Part shown: piece after piece, positions 9,262-18,038 of the stretch
How positions within the stretch are numbered: the stretch's first letter is position 1
Layout of the letters: each line of letters begins with the position of its first letter
Assembly (NCBI GenBank): GCA_002381695.1
Contig: DFXM01000050.1
Location: forward strand, 32,623 to 82,618
Direction: 5' to 3'
DNA from: Clostridium sp. UBA4108
GTDB lineage: Bacteria > Bacillota > Clostridia > Clostridiales > Clostridiaceae
DNA: 49,996 nt
Translations under genes and position numbers: made by a program
The notes under the pieces: model-generated
Told to the model about the DNA's origin: nothing
Database searches by the model: none
The model's input: the letters and a program-made list of their open reading frames with translations, nothing else

Positions 9262-9846
9262 ATGCCATCAAAAAAGAGAATTTTAATTCCGGAGGGAAAG
9301 TATCATTTAACGGCAAGAGGAGTACATAAGAGAGACATATTCAAAGATGAACAGGATTATTATATGTATATAGCAATCCTAAAGAACTCACTTAGATATT
9401 ATGAAGAATTAAATTATGAAATAATTTGCTATTGTTTAATGAGAAATCATGTTCATTTGTTGATAAAGATAGATAGATCATCTTTGGCATTTATAATGAA
9501 TAGAACTCATTCTATGTATGCTAAATATTTTAACAGCAAGTATGATTATGAAGGTCATTTATTTCAAGAAAGATATTTTAGTGAAATAATAAAGGATGAT
9601 GTACATATGTTAGAGGTAAGCAGATATATTCATCTTAATCCAGTTCGAGCAAAGATAGTAAAATCACCACAGGAGTATAGATATTCATCTTATAATGGAT
9701 ATATAGGTAAAGCAGAGGACAGTTTCATTAAAACTGAATACATACTAAAGTATTTTATTTTAAGTGGGAGATATAAGAATTTACAGCGGACTTATAAGAA
9801 GTTTGTAGAATCAGCAATAAATATCACCCCAGGGGTCGTTCCATAA
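9262..9846 (+). CDS. REP-associated tyrosine transposase (RAYT, Y1/HUH family)
   Basis: A 194-residue IS200-like Y1 transposase. The HUH metal-binding motif is H63-V-H65 in MRNHVHLLIK. A second RAYT signature, RYIHLNPVRA, gives the probable catalytic Tyr122, and GHLFQERYFS fits the family. Known RAYTs are single-copy, domesticated-looking enzymes that nick and mobilise REP palindromes. Here the gene is bounded by a palindrome on each side (9142-9194 and 9822-9872), and the right one overlaps the end of the coding region, so the last residues (TPGVVP) and the stop are written by the repeat. Start ATG 9262 has AGGAGG upstream. It looks intact and probably explains the six related palindromes in this window. 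Confidence 0.92.
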   Translation: MPSKKRILIPEGKYHLTARGVHKRDIFKDEQDYYMYIAILKNSLRYYEELNYEIICYCLMRNHVHLLIKIDRSSLAFIMNRTHSMYAKYFNSKYDYEGHLFQERYFSEIIKDDVHMLEVSRYIHLNPVRAKIVKSPQEYRYSSYNGYIGKAEDSFIKTEYILKYFILSGRYKNLQRTYKKFVESAINITPGVVP

Positions 9847-9872
9847 AATGGAAGCACCCCTGGGGTCAATAC
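9822..9872. repeat. REP-like palindrome, copy 3 (right flank of RAYT, overlaps its 3' end)
   Basis: ATCACCCCAGGGGTCGTTCC ... GGAAGCACCCCTGGGGTCAA hairpin with an ATAAAAT loop. The transposase stop codon (9844-9846) lies in the loop-proximal part of the palindrome. Confidence 0.9.
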
Positions 9873-9949
9873 AGATATTTACAAGATGTGGTTTGTGTGA
9901 TAACATCAAACTAAAAGGTGAATAAATATTGATAGAAGGGAAGTTAAGT

Positions 9950-10597
9950 ATGAAAAAGAGAATAAAAAAATTATTAGTTGAGAGTATAGTATTTACTATG
10001 GTATTAACTATGTGCCTACCATTGTCATACATAAAGGCAGAGGCAAGTGTGAATATAGATGCTTTATATAAATCTGCCTATGAAAGCACATTGCAGGCCT
10101 TAAGTACAAATCAACAAAAGGATTTAACTTCTGCTAGGGTACTTGTAGATAACTTTTATTTTCAAGTTAAGGGAACTGGATTGCAAAGCTTAGGTGAGAC
10201 TTTAAGTTCCATGTTGGACAAGCCTCAACAAGAAAAGCTAGTTGAATATTTTCAGTTTAGAGATAAGGCTGTTTTAACAGCAACACAATCTGATATAAAT
10301 GCAGCAAGATTTTTAATTATAGATATGCCAGAAGTGTGGAGAAATGCATATTCAAGTGATTTAGACACACCACAACAGACATTAATAAATAAAGCTAATA
10401 TTGCTATGGAAACAGTTAAGACATCAAAATTACAAAAGGATAAAGAAACAGCTCAATTATTATTAAATGAGTTAAAAACTGCATTATATAATGACGGCGT
10501 AGTAGCTTGGGCTAATATAAAACAAACTGAGTTGGATGCTATAGTTATAGATAATGGTCCTATAGATGATGGATTTAGAGTTGAAGATATATTTTAG
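9950..10597 (+). CDS. Small secreted helical-repeat protein
   Basis: The start is placed at ATG 9950 (GAAGGGA upstream) rather than TTG 9929; 215 residues. It has a clear signal peptide (KKRIKKLL then hydrophobic to YIKAEA). The mature part is three helical repeats of about 60 residues marked by ARVLVDNF, ARFLIIDM and AQLLLNEL. LYKSAYESTLQAL near the mature N-terminus matches LYKTAFES in the protein at 115-2406, so they are probably paralogues. It has no wall anchor. The function is unknown. A REP palindrome begins one base after the stop. Confidence 0.75.
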   Translation: MKKRIKKLLVESIVFTMVLTMCLPLSYIKAEASVNIDALYKSAYESTLQALSTNQQKDLTSARVLVDNFYFQVKGTGLQSLGETLSSMLDKPQQEKLVEYFQFRDKAVLTATQSDINAARFLIIDMPEVWRNAYSSDLDTPQQTLINKANIAMETVKTSKLQKDKETAQLLLNELKTALYNDGVVAWANIKQTELDAIVIDNGPIDDGFRVEDIF

Positions 10598-10665
10598 AAA
10601 ATAATGTAAGCACCCCTGGGGTCATTCCATTTTATGGAATGACCCCAGGGGTGCTTACATTATTT
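10598..10665. repeat. REP-like palindrome, copy 4 (perfect)
   Basis: An almost perfect palindrome: AAATAATGTAAGCACCCC on the left and its exact complement on the right, with GTCATTCCAT/ATGGAATGAC inside and a three-base loop. It starts directly after the stop of 9950-10597 and ends in TATTTT, so it can also terminate transcription. Confidence 0.92.
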
Positions 10666-10772
10666 TGTTAATACTTATTAAATTCACATGGACTATACTA
10701 ACTTCATTATAAAAGTGGTAAAATAGGTGTATTAAAATTAATAACTAATACTGTAAGAGAGGAAGAAAAGTA

Positions 10773-11513
10773 ATGAACTATATATCAGAGAAAGCAAAGG
10801 TTGGCGCCAACGTTAAAGTTGGTAAATTTGCAGTAATTGAGGATGGCGTAGCCATTGGTGATAACTGTATCATAGGTCACAATGTGGTTATACATGAGGG
10901 AACTATTATTAAGGATAATGTTAGAATAGATGATAATTCAGTTATAGGGAAAACTCCTATGAGAGGAGTTAATAGCATATTTAAAGATGAGGAAGAGCTT
11001 CCTCCTTGTGTTATAGGCGAAGCCTGTTTAATAGGAGCTACAACTATTATATATAGAGGAGCTACCATAGGGGACAAAACACTAATTGCAGATATGGCTA
11101 CTATTAGAGAAAATGTAATTATAGGAGAGAGAACTGTTATAGGAAGAGGCTCTACAGTAGAAAATTTCTGCAAGGTAGGATCAAACTGCAAAATTCAAAC
11201 TAATGTGTATTTGACTGCTTATTCAGAGGTAGAAGATTATGTATTCATAGCTCCATGTGTGGCAACTTCTAATGATAACTATGCAGCTCGTTCTAAAGAG
11301 AGGTTTGGAAAGTTTAAGGGAGTAACTATTAAAAAAGGTGGAAGAATTGGAGTTGGAGCTATAGTTCTACCAGGAAAAACTGTAGAAGAGGAAGGATTTG
11401 CAGCAGCAGCTTCTGTAGTTACTAAGGATGTTCCAGCTAGAACCATAGTTATTGGAAGTCCAGCTAAAATTTTAAAAGAAGTGCCTGTTGATCAGTTACT
11501 AGAAAATCAATAA
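10773..11513 (+). CDS. Left-handed beta-helix (hexapeptide repeat) acyltransferase
   Basis: A 246-residue protein made of hexapeptide repeats throughout (for example KVGANVKVGKFAVIEDGVAI, IGDNCIIGHNVVIHEGTIIK), ending with GSPAKILKEVP, the usual C-terminus of sugar O- or N-acetyltransferases of the WbbJ/WlbB type. Such enzymes act as trimers with the acyl-CoA site between subunits. It sits eight bases or so before the flippase at 11539, suggesting one operon for surface-glycan synthesis. The sugar and acyl group cannot be told from sequence. Confidence 0.85.
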   Translation: MNYISEKAKVGANVKVGKFAVIEDGVAIGDNCIIGHNVVIHEGTIIKDNVRIDDNSVIGKTPMRGVNSIFKDEEELPPCVIGEACLIGATTIIYRGATIGDKTLIADMATIRENVIIGERTVIGRGSTVENFCKVGSNCKIQTNVYLTAYSEVEDYVFIAPCVATSNDNYAARSKERFGKFKGVTIKKGGRIGVGAIVLPGKTVEEEGFAAAASVVTKDVPARTIVIGSPAKILKEVPVDQLLENQ

Positions 11514-11538
11514 TTGATCATTGTATTTGGAGGATTTT

Positions 11539-12972
11539 ATGAATATTATAAACATAATAAAGAAAAATCCATTAATCAGGAAATTTTTATCCTTTTCTAT
11601 AGGAAACTGGGTAGTTCTTATTATTGGATTGATTGCAACCCCATTAATTACAAGGATAATATCAACTGACAATTATGGAAAATTCAGTATGTTTAATTTA
11701 TATATAAACATATTTATGATAGTAATAACCTGTGGTATAGATCAATCCTTTGTCAGGTTTTATTATGAAGAGGAAGAAAAAAATAGAACAAGATTGCTTT
11801 TTGATTGTTTGAAAATTCCTTTTATATTGAATCTAATTATAACAGTAGGGATGTTGGTTTTTAACAAGCCTATATCTATGAAGATTATTAATAGTCATGA
11901 CTTTAGCTTTATATTGGCTTTAGTTATAAATACTACGTTGATGGCTATTTATAGATTTTCATTACTAACTGTAAGAATGAAGCAAAAGGGAAAGTTATAT
12001 TCTGCCCTTCAGATTGTACAAAAGGTAACCTACTTAGCTTCTATAGGAGTATTCTTTTTCATATACAAAGATAACTATATGACCCTAGTTTATGCAACCT
12101 TAATGTCGACGCTTGTAGTTGTTGTAGTATCTATATTTACAGAGAGAGATGTTTGGCGATTTAAAAGTGTTAAAGGAAAAACCATTAAAAATTCTCAAAA
12201 GGATATTATAAAGTATGGAGCGCCACTTGCACTTACTTTTTTAGTAACTTGGTTATTCCAATCAGCAGATAGGATGGCAATTAAAAACTATGGAACTTAT
12301 GCGGATTTAGGAGTGTATGGAGCTGCCTTTAATATAATCGCTATATTAAATATAATTCAAACTTCCTTTACTAGCTTTTGGGTGCCAGTTGCTTTTGAAA
12401 AATATGAAAAGGAACCTAATAACACCAAGTTTTTTACGGATATGAATGACCTTGTAAGCTTTTCTATGTTTTTAGTAGGAATAGGATTAATCCTATGTAA
12501 AGACATAATTGTAATTTTACTGGGTGCAGAATATAGAGAGGCTAGATATATTATGCCATTTTTAGTGTTTATGCCGGTTTTATATACTATGTCAGAGGTT
12601 TCTGTAATGGGTATAAACTTCAAAAAGAGACCTAAATATCATATTATAGTAGCTCTAATATCCTGTGGAGTTAATATAATAGGAAATACGATTTTAGTTC
12701 CTAAGATAGGACCAAAGGGAGCAGCGATTTCTACGGGGATTGCTTATATGGTATTCTATTTCTCAAGGACAATAATTTCAACAAAATTATATAAGGTTGA
12801 TTATAATTTAAAAAAGACTATATTGATGCTAATCATGGTAACCATATTTGCTCTATATTCAAGCTTTACACCATTTAATGCATTAACAGCTATAATAGGT
12901 ATAACAGAGATTGGCATACTTATTTTCGTTTATAAAGAGACTATTAAAGGCATTGTTAAAAAAGTAAGATAA
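11539..12972 (+). CDS. Polysaccharide flippase (Wzx/RfbX, MOP superfamily)
   Basis: Start ATG 11539 is chosen because TTGGAGG lies at 11527-11533; the in-frame TTG 11521 lacks a site. The 477-residue protein has about twelve to fourteen hydrophobic segments, opening with IRKFLSFSIGNWVVLIIGLI and ATPLITRIIS, typical of O-antigen/teichuronic flippases that move lipid-linked oligosaccharides across the membrane. It is co-directional with the acyltransferase upstream and the phosphohexomutase downstream. The polymerase was not found in the window. Confidence 0.88.
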   Translation: MNIINIIKKNPLIRKFLSFSIGNWVVLIIGLIATPLITRIISTDNYGKFSMFNLYINIFMIVITCGIDQSFVRFYYEEEEKNRTRLLFDCLKIPFILNLIITVGMLVFNKPISMKIINSHDFSFILALVINTTLMAIYRFSLLTVRMKQKGKLYSALQIVQKVTYLASIGVFFFIYKDNYMTLVYATLMSTLVVVVVSIFTERDVWRFKSVKGKTIKNSQKDIIKYGAPLALTFLVTWLFQSADRMAIKNYGTYADLGVYGAAFNIIAILNIIQTSFTSFWVPVAFEKYEKEPNNTKFFTDMNDLVSFSMFLVGIGLILCKDIIVILLGAEYREARYIMPFLVFMPVLYTMSEVSVMGINFKKRPKYHIIVALISCGVNIIGNTILVPKIGPKGAAISTGIAYMVFYFSRTIISTKLYKVDYNLKKTILMLIMVTIFALYSSFTPFNALTAIIGITEIGILIFVYKETIKGIVKKVR

Positions 12973-13093
12973 ATTATAATTCTCAATAATTAATTGGTGA
13001 TTAATGATTAATTGATGATTAATTAGTTGAGAAATCATGTTAGAGTTTCAAGCATAATGTGGAGATAACTATTGAAATGGAGGGTTTTGTGTT

Positions 13094-14821
13094 ATGAATT
13101 ATAAAGATAAGCTTAATTTATGGCTAAGCTCAGAACTAATTGATGAGGATACTAAAGGAGAGCTTAGAGGATTAATAGATGATAAGGAAATAGAGGATAG
13201 GTTTTATAAGGATTTAGAGTTTGGTACTGGTGGTCTTAGAGGAGTTATAGGAGCAGGAAGTAATAGACTTAATATATACACTGTGGGGAAGGCTACTCAA
13301 GGATTGTGTGATTATTTAAATGAAAACTTCACAGAACCTAAAGTAGCTATAGCTTATGATTCTAGACATATGTCAAAGGAATTTTCAGAATATGCAGCTA
13401 GAGTCCTTGCAGCTAATGGACTAAAGGCTTATGTATTTGAGGAATTGACACCTACTCCAATACTTTCTTATGCAGTTAGGGCTCTTGGATGTGTTGCGGG
13501 AATTGTAATTACAGCTTCACACAATCCAAAGGAATATAACGGATATAAGGTTTACGGTGAAGACGGAGGACAGGTAACAGATGTACCTGCAAAGAAAATA
13601 ATAACCTTTGTAAATGAAGTTCAGTGTTTTGAAGATATTAAAACTATGAGTAAAGAAGAAGCTTTAGATAAAAACCTTATAGAATACATAGGTGAAGAAG
13701 TTTATTTTACCTATGTAGAGAAAGTAAAAGCTCTTACAATAAGGGAAGAGTTAGTAAAAAAATCTGCTAAAGACTTAAACATAATATACACTCCGATACA
13801 TGGAAGTGGGAATGTGCCAGTAAGAAGAGTCTTAAAGGAGCTAGGCTATGAAAATGTAAAGGTAGTTGTGGAACAGGAACTTCCAGATGGGAACTTTCCA
13901 ACAGCTCCATATCCAAACCCAGAGGATAGTAAAGTATTTACTCTAGCACTAGAAATGGCAAAGGAATTAGAACCAGACATAATTTTAGGTACAGATCCTG
14001 ACTGCGACAGGATAGGGGTTGTGGTTAAGGATAATGAGGGAAGCTTTAAAGTATTGACTGGAAATCAAGTAGGTGTTTTACTTGCTCATTATATTGTAGA
14101 ATCATTGAAAGAAGAAAATAAATTGCCAGCTAACGGAGCTATTATTAGTACTATTGTTTCTACAGATATGATAAAACCTATAGGGAAAGAATATGGTGTA
14201 GAAGTTAATCAAGTGCTTACAGGCTTTAAATATATTGGTGAGATTATAGGTGAATTTGAAAAAACAAATTCAAATACCTTCATTTTAGGTTTTGAAGAGA
14301 GTTATGGATATTTAGCAGGGGATTTTGTAAGAGATAAGGATGCAGTAGTGGCAGCTACATTAATATGTGAAATGACACTTTATTATAAATCCATAGGGAA
14401 AACTCTTTATGAAGGTTTAATGGAACTCTATAAGAAATATGGATATTATAAAGAAAATCTTATATCTATAGAATTAAAAGGAAAAGAAGGTCAAGAGAAG
14501 ATTGGACAGATCATCGAGAATTTAAGAAAAGAAAATATCTATTCATTTGGAGATTTTAAGGTTCTATATAAAGATGATTATAAGCTCAGTGAAAGAGAGG
14601 ATTTATCCACAGGACAAAAAGAAGAGATACATCTCCCAAAGTCTAATGTGATTAAGTTTATTCTTGAGGATGATGGATTTATAGTGGTTAGACCCTCAGG
14701 AACAGAGCCTAAGATAAAAATATACTTAGGAGTTAAAGGTTGTTCGGGAGAAGATGCAGAAATAAAGATGGAGCAACTTGCAGCTGCAGTGAAGTATGTA
14801 GTAGGCGTAGAGAAGAGGTAA
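13094..14821 (+). CDS. Phosphoglucomutase/phosphomannomutase (alpha-D-phosphohexomutase)
   Basis: Interconverts hexose 6-phosphate and hexose 1-phosphate; the products feed UDP-glucose, dTDP-rhamnose or, with ManC, GDP-mannose. The 575 residues match the long PgcA-type class. Seen motifs: catalytic phosphoserine S142 in TASHNPKEYNGYK, metal loop DPDCDR, sugar-binding GFEESYGYLAGDF and phosphate-binding RPSGTEPKIKIY. Start ATG 13094 follows GGAGGG. It lies 4.4 kb before the split manC and could supply its mannose 1-phosphate, but substrate preference is not evident. A strong terminator follows at 14875. Confidence 0.93.
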   Translation: MNYKDKLNLWLSSELIDEDTKGELRGLIDDKEIEDRFYKDLEFGTGGLRGVIGAGSNRLNIYTVGKATQGLCDYLNENFTEPKVAIAYDSRHMSKEFSEYAARVLAANGLKAYVFEELTPTPILSYAVRALGCVAGIVITASHNPKEYNGYKVYGEDGGQVTDVPAKKIITFVNEVQCFEDIKTMSKEEALDKNLIEYIGEEVYFTYVEKVKALTIREELVKKSAKDLNIIYTPIHGSGNVPVRRVLKELGYENVKVVVEQELPDGNFPTAPYPNPEDSKVFTLALEMAKELEPDIILGTDPDCDRIGVVVKDNEGSFKVLTGNQVGVLLAHYIVESLKEENKLPANGAIISTIVSTDMIKPIGKEYGVEVNQVLTGFKYIGEIIGEFEKTNSNTFILGFEESYGYLAGDFVRDKDAVVAATLICEMTLYYKSIGKTLYEGLMELYKKYGYYKENLISIELKGKEGQEKIGQIIENLRKENIYSFGDFKVLYKDDYKLSEREDLSTGQKEEIHLPKSNVIKFILEDDGFIVVRPSGTEPKIKIYLGVKGCSGEDAEIKMEQLAAAVKYVVGVEKR

Positions 14822-14874
14822 TGTAGAGAATAGCTTTGCTAAAAAAGAAATAGTAGAAAATAGTTTGTACACAT

Positions 14875-14917
14875 AAAAATACGCCAGAAGTAAGATATTT
14901 ACTTCTGGCGTATTTTT
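14875..14917 (+). terminator. Rho-independent terminator after phosphohexomutase
   Basis: Perfect stem AAAAATACGCCAGAAGTAA with loop GATA-like, then TATTTTT. It can work on both strands. Confidence 0.9.
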
Positions 14918-14921
14918 ATGG

Positions 14922-15216
14922 TATATAAGTTGTAATAAAGATAATTCATATTATAAGTATGTTTAATAAATTGTTGAAATTGAGATTCATATTATTGCTG
15001 CGAATACCATTTGCAGAAAGCTTAGATTTACTTAAGATCTATGAAAGAAAAAATCGTTAAGAAATACAACCTGTCCGAACGTAGTGAGTTGTTGTATTTT
15101 AGATTTTTTATTGAATAGAGCTTTAGTAAATCAAGGTTTCAAAACGGTTGAGCAGGGATAATATGAATCTCATATGAATTAATTTATAATGTAGAAACTT
15201 TATTACAACTTATATA
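14922..15216. repeat. Hairpin repeat family B, copy 3 (full length)
   Basis: A complete 295-bp element. Its ends are exact inverted repeats: TATATAAGTTGTAATAAAG (14922-14940) and CTTTATTACAACTTATATA (15198-15216). Inside, GAGATTCATATTATTGCTGC (14982-15001) pairs with 15152-15171, and the centre has an ATACAAC/GTTGTAT stem around 15053-15098. It encodes nothing. It looks like a miniature inverted-repeat element. It fills most of the 436-bp gap between 14821 and 15257; the rest holds the terminator above. Confidence 0.85.
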
Positions 15217-15256
15217 TAAATTTTTGGTATACTTATCTGTACCATGGCACACTTTT

Positions 15257-16354
15257 TTACTCTGTTGGAGTAACGTCAGTTTTTGCTTTAGGTTTTATGT
15301 CATCATATATATAATCTTGAATTTGTTTTTTAGTCTCTTCCTCATCAAAGGTTCTATAGTAGATATCATTTATCATGCTATCTTCACTATAGTCTAAATG
15401 TGGGAAGGTTTCTTGGTGTAAATCTTTCATTCCAGAGGACAATACCTTAGTACCAAGACTTAATATTTCACTTTTAGTAAGGCTTGTCTCTACATATGGA
15501 AGAACTTCACTTATTATGGAAGGAAGCTTTAATACTCCTGCATTCATAACTTTATCGAACAATAAGTTGAGTACATGTCTTTGTCTTTCTGTTCTCTTTA
15601 TGTCCCCACCTTCAGTGTATCTAATTCTAACGTAAGCTGTAGTTTGAAGTCCATTTAAATGATGAACTCCTGGTTCTGTTATATATTTTGGTTTAATGCC
15701 TTTATTTTGAGATAAATGTCTTATATGCTCATTCATATTTGGTGATACATAATCTGAAATTTCATCTTCTGTGATTTCAATATCCAAGCCACCTACAGCA
15801 TCGATTATGTCTTCAAGACCTGTAAAATTAACTTTAACGTAATCATCTACATCTAGACCAAAGGTCTGATTTATAGTCTTCATAGATAGTGTTTCTTGAC
15901 CGTAAGCAAAGGCGTGATTTAATTTATCATAACCATGACCAGGTATATTTACATAAGTATCTCTTATCAATGAAGTAAGCTTTAGCTTATTATGTTTTGT
16001 GTCTACGGTAGCAAGTATTATTGCATCAGAACGTCCAACAGTATCTTCAAAAGAATCAATTCCATATAAAACTATATTTTTTATTTCACCAGTACCTTTA
16101 TTATCAGGTTGATTTCCATCATTAGACTCTATACCTAATTCTTCCTTAGAAAAATTGAAATCCTTAGTTTTTATTTTCCCCAATAAATTAACAGCATATC
16201 CAAAGGTGCCAGCTAAAACAAAGACTAAAATAGTAAGACAAACTAGGAGAATTTTTTTCCCTCTTTTCATAGATTTTTTCCTCTTACCATTAGATTTTTT
16301 CCTTCCATTGGCAAGTTCTTCTCTTTTTCTAGCAGCATCTTGTCTTTTGCCCAT
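15257..16354 (-). CDS. LytR-CpsA-Psr (LCP) family wall-polymer ligase 1
   Basis: LCP enzymes attach undecaprenyl-linked teichoic acids or capsules to peptidoglycan outside the membrane. This 365-residue protein has a very basic N-terminus (RKREELANGRKKSNGKRKK), one transmembrane helix (about 33-55) and an extracellular LCP domain. The core motifs are GIDSFEDTVGRSDAIILAT, SLIRDTYVNIPGHGYDKLNHA and YVRIRYTEGGDIKRTERQRH, with the conserved Arg and Asp residues of the pyrophosphate site. Start ATG 16354 has AAGAAGG upstream. It is the last of three tandem paralogues, all on the minus strand, each in its own transcription unit as judged by gaps of about 300 bp. Confidence 0.93.
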   Translation of the reverse strand: MGKRQDAARKREELANGRKKSNGKRKKSMKRGKKILLVCLTILVFVLAGTFGYAVNLLGKIKTKDFNFSKEELGIESNDGNQPDNKGTGEIKNIVLYGIDSFEDTVGRSDAIILATVDTKHNKLKLTSLIRDTYVNIPGHGYDKLNHAFAYGQETLSMKTINQTFGLDVDDYVKVNFTGLEDIIDAVGGLDIEITEDEISDYVSPNMNEHIRHLSQNKGIKPKYITEPGVHHLNGLQTTAYVRIRYTEGGDIKRTERQRHVLNLLFDKVMNAGVLKLPSIISEVLPYVETSLTKSEILSLGTKVLSSGMKDLHQETFPHLDYSEDSMINDIYYRTFDEEETKKQIQDYIYDDIKPKAKTDVTPTE

Positions 16355-16462
16355 ATAAAAAACCTTCTTTCTTGTTATTATCGTTGTAATAAAAAGCTTA
16401 ATAATAATTGAATACCTATAAATAATACGTAATGTTATAAGTAATCAATCACAATAATTTAG

Positions 16463-16563
16463 AATTTAAAATGTAGAATTTACAATTAACTTGAAACTTT
16501 CAAGGTATTTCAAGGAGGTTCAAAAAAATTTGAGCATATACCTATAATTTTACATTTTAAATT
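16463..16563. repeat. Inverted repeat between LCP genes
   Basis: AATTTAAAATGTA (16463-16475) and TACATTTTAAATT (16551-16563) are exact inverted ends of a 101-bp non-coding stretch that also holds a CTTGAAA/TTTCAAG stem. The origin is unknown; it could be a small decayed repeat or promoter-region structure. Confidence 0.5.
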
Positions 16564-16651
16564 ACAACATATATACTGGGAAAACTCAGCCTTATTAAGA
16601 TTAAGACTGAGTTAATGTTGTTATATTTATAATTAAAGAGCTGTTAGCTAT

Positions 16652-17713
16652 TTAATTATTTTCAGAGCCATTACTATCATTTAACCAAATCTTTTCATCA
16701 TCAAAAATATATTTCTGGATTTGTTCAGAAGTAGGCTTTTCTTCATAGGTTAAATAGAAAACTCCATCGATCATAGCATTTTCGCTATATCCATCCCTCG
16801 GAAACCTTTCCTGCTCTAAGTTACCTACACCAAGAGTTAGTACATTTATTCCAAGGTCTAGAATTTCTTTATTTGAAAGGCTAGTTTCTACATAAGGAAG
16901 TACTTTTGAAGTAACAGAAGCTAGTTGAGTAACTCCTAAAGAAGAAACTCTGTTAAACATTTCTGTAATAACTTTCCTGTGCCTCTGAGTCCTATCAAAG
17001 TCTCCATTAGATGTACTTCTGATTCTGGTGTAGCCTAGAGTCTGAAAGCCATCCATATGAACTTTTCCATTTTTATCAGGGTCTAACTTTTTAGGGGTCT
17101 TACCCTGACTATTTGAAACTCTAACGATATAATCATCAACTTCTGTTATTTCTTCTTCAGATAGAATCATATCTATTCCACCCACGGCGTCAATAATAGA
17201 CTCTAATTCACCAAAGTTAACTTTAACATAATCTTTGATATTAAGACCAAACACAGAATTTATAGTCTTAATTGATAATTCTGCCCCACCATAGGCATAA
17301 GCATGGTTCAATTTATCGTATTTATGTCCTGGTATATTTACATATGTATCTCTCATTAAAGAGGTTATTTTTAATTTTTTATGCACAGGATCAAGGGTGG
17401 CTATCATTATGGAATCTGAACGACCCACATCCCCATCAGCTTCATCAACACCAAATAGAGCAACGTTAACTATATTATTTATCTTATCAGCCTCTATCTT
17501 TTCGTGTAATTTTTCATCTATTCCTAAATTATCATGATTTAATTTAACCCTATTTAAATTAGATAGAATATTTATGCCATATAGTCCCGTAACTAATGTA
17601 ATACCTACAAATAATAAAACTAGAAATATTACAAATTTGACAATTGGGGATTTTTTCTTCTTATCTCCCACTTCACTATGATTACTACTGCGATTTTTTT
17701 TATTTTCACCCAT
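16652..17713 (-). CDS. LytR-CpsA-Psr (LCP) family wall-polymer ligase 2
   Basis: A 353-residue paralogue of the genes at 15257 and 18039. It has a basic N-terminus, a transmembrane helix (about 25-47, IVKFVIFLVLLFVGITLVTG) and an LCP domain with GVDEADGDVGRSDSIMIATL, SLMRDTYVNIPGHKYDKLNHAYAY (conserved Arg) and GYTRIRSTSNGDFDRTQRHR. The C-terminus has the same YVETSLSNKEILDLG region as its paralogues. It is closer to LCP 3 (shared RSTSNGDFDRTQRHR) than to LCP 1. Start ATG 17713 is preceded by AGAGGAAGTGA. Confidence 0.93.
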   Translation of the reverse strand: MGENKKNRSSNHSEVGDKKKKSPIVKFVIFLVLLFVGITLVTGLYGINILSNLNRVKLNHDNLGIDEKLHEKIEADKINNIVNVALFGVDEADGDVGRSDSIMIATLDPVHKKLKITSLMRDTYVNIPGHKYDKLNHAYAYGGAELSIKTINSVFGLNIKDYVKVNFGELESIIDAVGGIDMILSEEEITEVDDYIVRVSNSQGKTPKKLDPDKNGKVHMDGFQTLGYTRIRSTSNGDFDRTQRHRKVITEMFNRVSSLGVTQLASVTSKVLPYVETSLSNKEILDLGINVLTLGVGNLEQERFPRDGYSENAMIDGVFYLTYEEKPTSEQIQKYIFDDEKIWLNDSNGSENN

Positions 17714-17991
17714 AGTTTATCACTTCCTCTATTAATTAGTATAAGACATCTTTAATGAAACAATCATCAATATATTACCATAGTATATCAGTACTGTCTG
17801 CCTATAACTTACTCATAGAAATTTATTAGTAAAGCTTCTATGATTGTTTGACACAAAATATTCCTGCCATCTTTTAGTGGAACATTTTTCCTAAAATCCT
17901 TGAATAACTACATAATTAATAATTATATAATATAAGCTTTAAAAATAATATACATTTTATTATTTTTAATTTAAATATAATAATTAATAAA

Positions 17992-18020
17992 CACCTCAAA
18001 GTAAGTATATACTTGAGGTG
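17992..18020 (-). terminator. Terminator-like hairpin after LCP 3
   Basis: CACCTCAA/TTGAGGTG stem read on the minus strand, followed by TTTATTAATTA. The remainder of the 325-bp gap 17714-18038 is very AT-rich and I see nothing else in it. Confidence 0.6.
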
Positions 18021-18038
18021 TGAGTATTTAGACTAATT

